Positions 32,299 through 32,675 of a DNA stretch of 32,675 nt are shown in pieces. The number at the start of each line of letters is the position of its first letter. Position 1 is the first letter of the stretch. Under the pieces are notes generated by a model. The model saw only the letters and a program-made list of their open reading frames with translations, searched no databases and was not told the DNA's origin. Position numbers and translations under genes: made by a program. Origin of the DNA: an uncultured Prevotellaceae bacterium (GTDB lineage: Bacteria; Bacteroidota; Bacteroidia; Bacteroidales; Bacteroidaceae); the NCBI GenBank assembly GCA_947174945.1, contig CAMWKZ010000031.1, positions 1 to 32,675 of the forward strand, given 5' to 3'.

Positions 32299-32675
32299 TT
32301 AACCTTCCGTTGACGTTTCGTTCTCCGTTTTGAGGAAATCGAGGAACATTTGCATGGCCTTGTGGGTAGCAATAGCCAAGTTGATGTCGCGCCCGTGGTC
32401 CTCCTCTACCTTCATGGTCACCTGCCTGTCGAGCGAGCCACAAGCCAGCCAGATGGTGCCTACGGGAATGTCCTTCGTGCCGCCAGTCGGACCAGCGATG
32501 CCCGTTGCCGAGATGGCATAGTCGGTGTTGAGCGTCTTGCAGGCACCCTTCACCATCTGACGGGCTACCTCTTCGCAGACGGCGGTCTGCTCGTCGAGCA
32601 CGTGTGCGTCGACGCCCAGCAGCGACATTTTCCCCTCGTCGGCATACGAGGTAATGCCGCCCTGGAAATATTTGG
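32299..32675 (-). CDS. cinA: CinA/PncC C-terminal domain protein (partial)
   Basis: The frame is open to the window edge, so only the last 124 or so residues are visible and the true start is outside. The visible part has YFQGGITSYADEGK, the ISATGIAGPTGGT stretch and PVGTIW, typical of the CinA C-terminal domain, a nicotinamide-mononucleotide amidase. Whether it is full-length CinA or a stand-alone PncC cannot be decided here. It is followed by about 120 bp that hold the rpmB promoter; I see no strong terminator. Confidence 0.9.
   Translation of the reverse strand, partial: KYFQGGITSYADEGKMSLLGVDAHVLDEQTAVCEEVARQMVKGACKTLNTDYAISATGIAGPTGGTKDIPVGTIWLACGSLDRQVTMKVEEDHGRDINLAIATHKAMQMFLDFLKTENETSTEG

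Overview
The window reads as a chromosomal segment of a Bacteroidota bacterium, most likely Prevotellaceae. The evidence is the gene content (RprX/RprY, the Bat aerotolerance cluster, the cinA-rpmB-rpmG-DUF4295-ftsY-rimO order), the near absence of Shine-Dalgarno sequences, and repeated promoters of the Bacteroidetes type (TTTG, about 20 bp, TAnnTTTG). The exact genus and species cannot be fixed from the sequence alone.

Layout. Bases 1-324 hold no convincing gene but carry a degenerate array of 22-bp repeats followed by a promoter and a tRNA-Ser(CGA). Bases 457-6252 (+ strand) form one operon: two tandem, overlapping periplasmic-binding-domain/PAS sensor kinases and a small lipoprotein. The first kinase has lost its phospho-acceptor histidine (Gln in its place). 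A 17-bp-stem bidirectional terminator closes this operon. From there to the right end every protein gene is on the minus strand. Read in their direction of transcription (right to left) the units are: cinA (partial); rpmB-rpmG-DUF4295; ftsY-rimO-HU-(HU/TM/LysM); moxR-DUF58-TM protein-batA-batBC-batDE-PAP2; queA-nadE-rRNA/tRNA methyltransferase; a TonB-dependent receptor; rprX-rprY; pheT-yebC-TSCPD protein.

Most of the window is housekeeping. The parts that deserve attention are: (i) two arrays of a 22-bp repeat with an internal dyad, 18 kb apart, in the same orientation relative to the promoter just downstream of each; (ii) the translationally coupled pair of paralogous sensor kinases, one intact and one apparently a pseudokinase, with no response regulator beside them; (iii) a protein joining an HU DNA-binding domain through one membrane span to a LysM domain, encoded right after an ordinary HU; (iv) Bat genes fused two by two (BatB-BatC and BatD-BatE); (v) several places where the terminator of one operon overlaps the promoter of the next.

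Limits: function calls come from reading motifs in the translations, without database searches. Promoters and terminators are sequence matches, not mapped ends.
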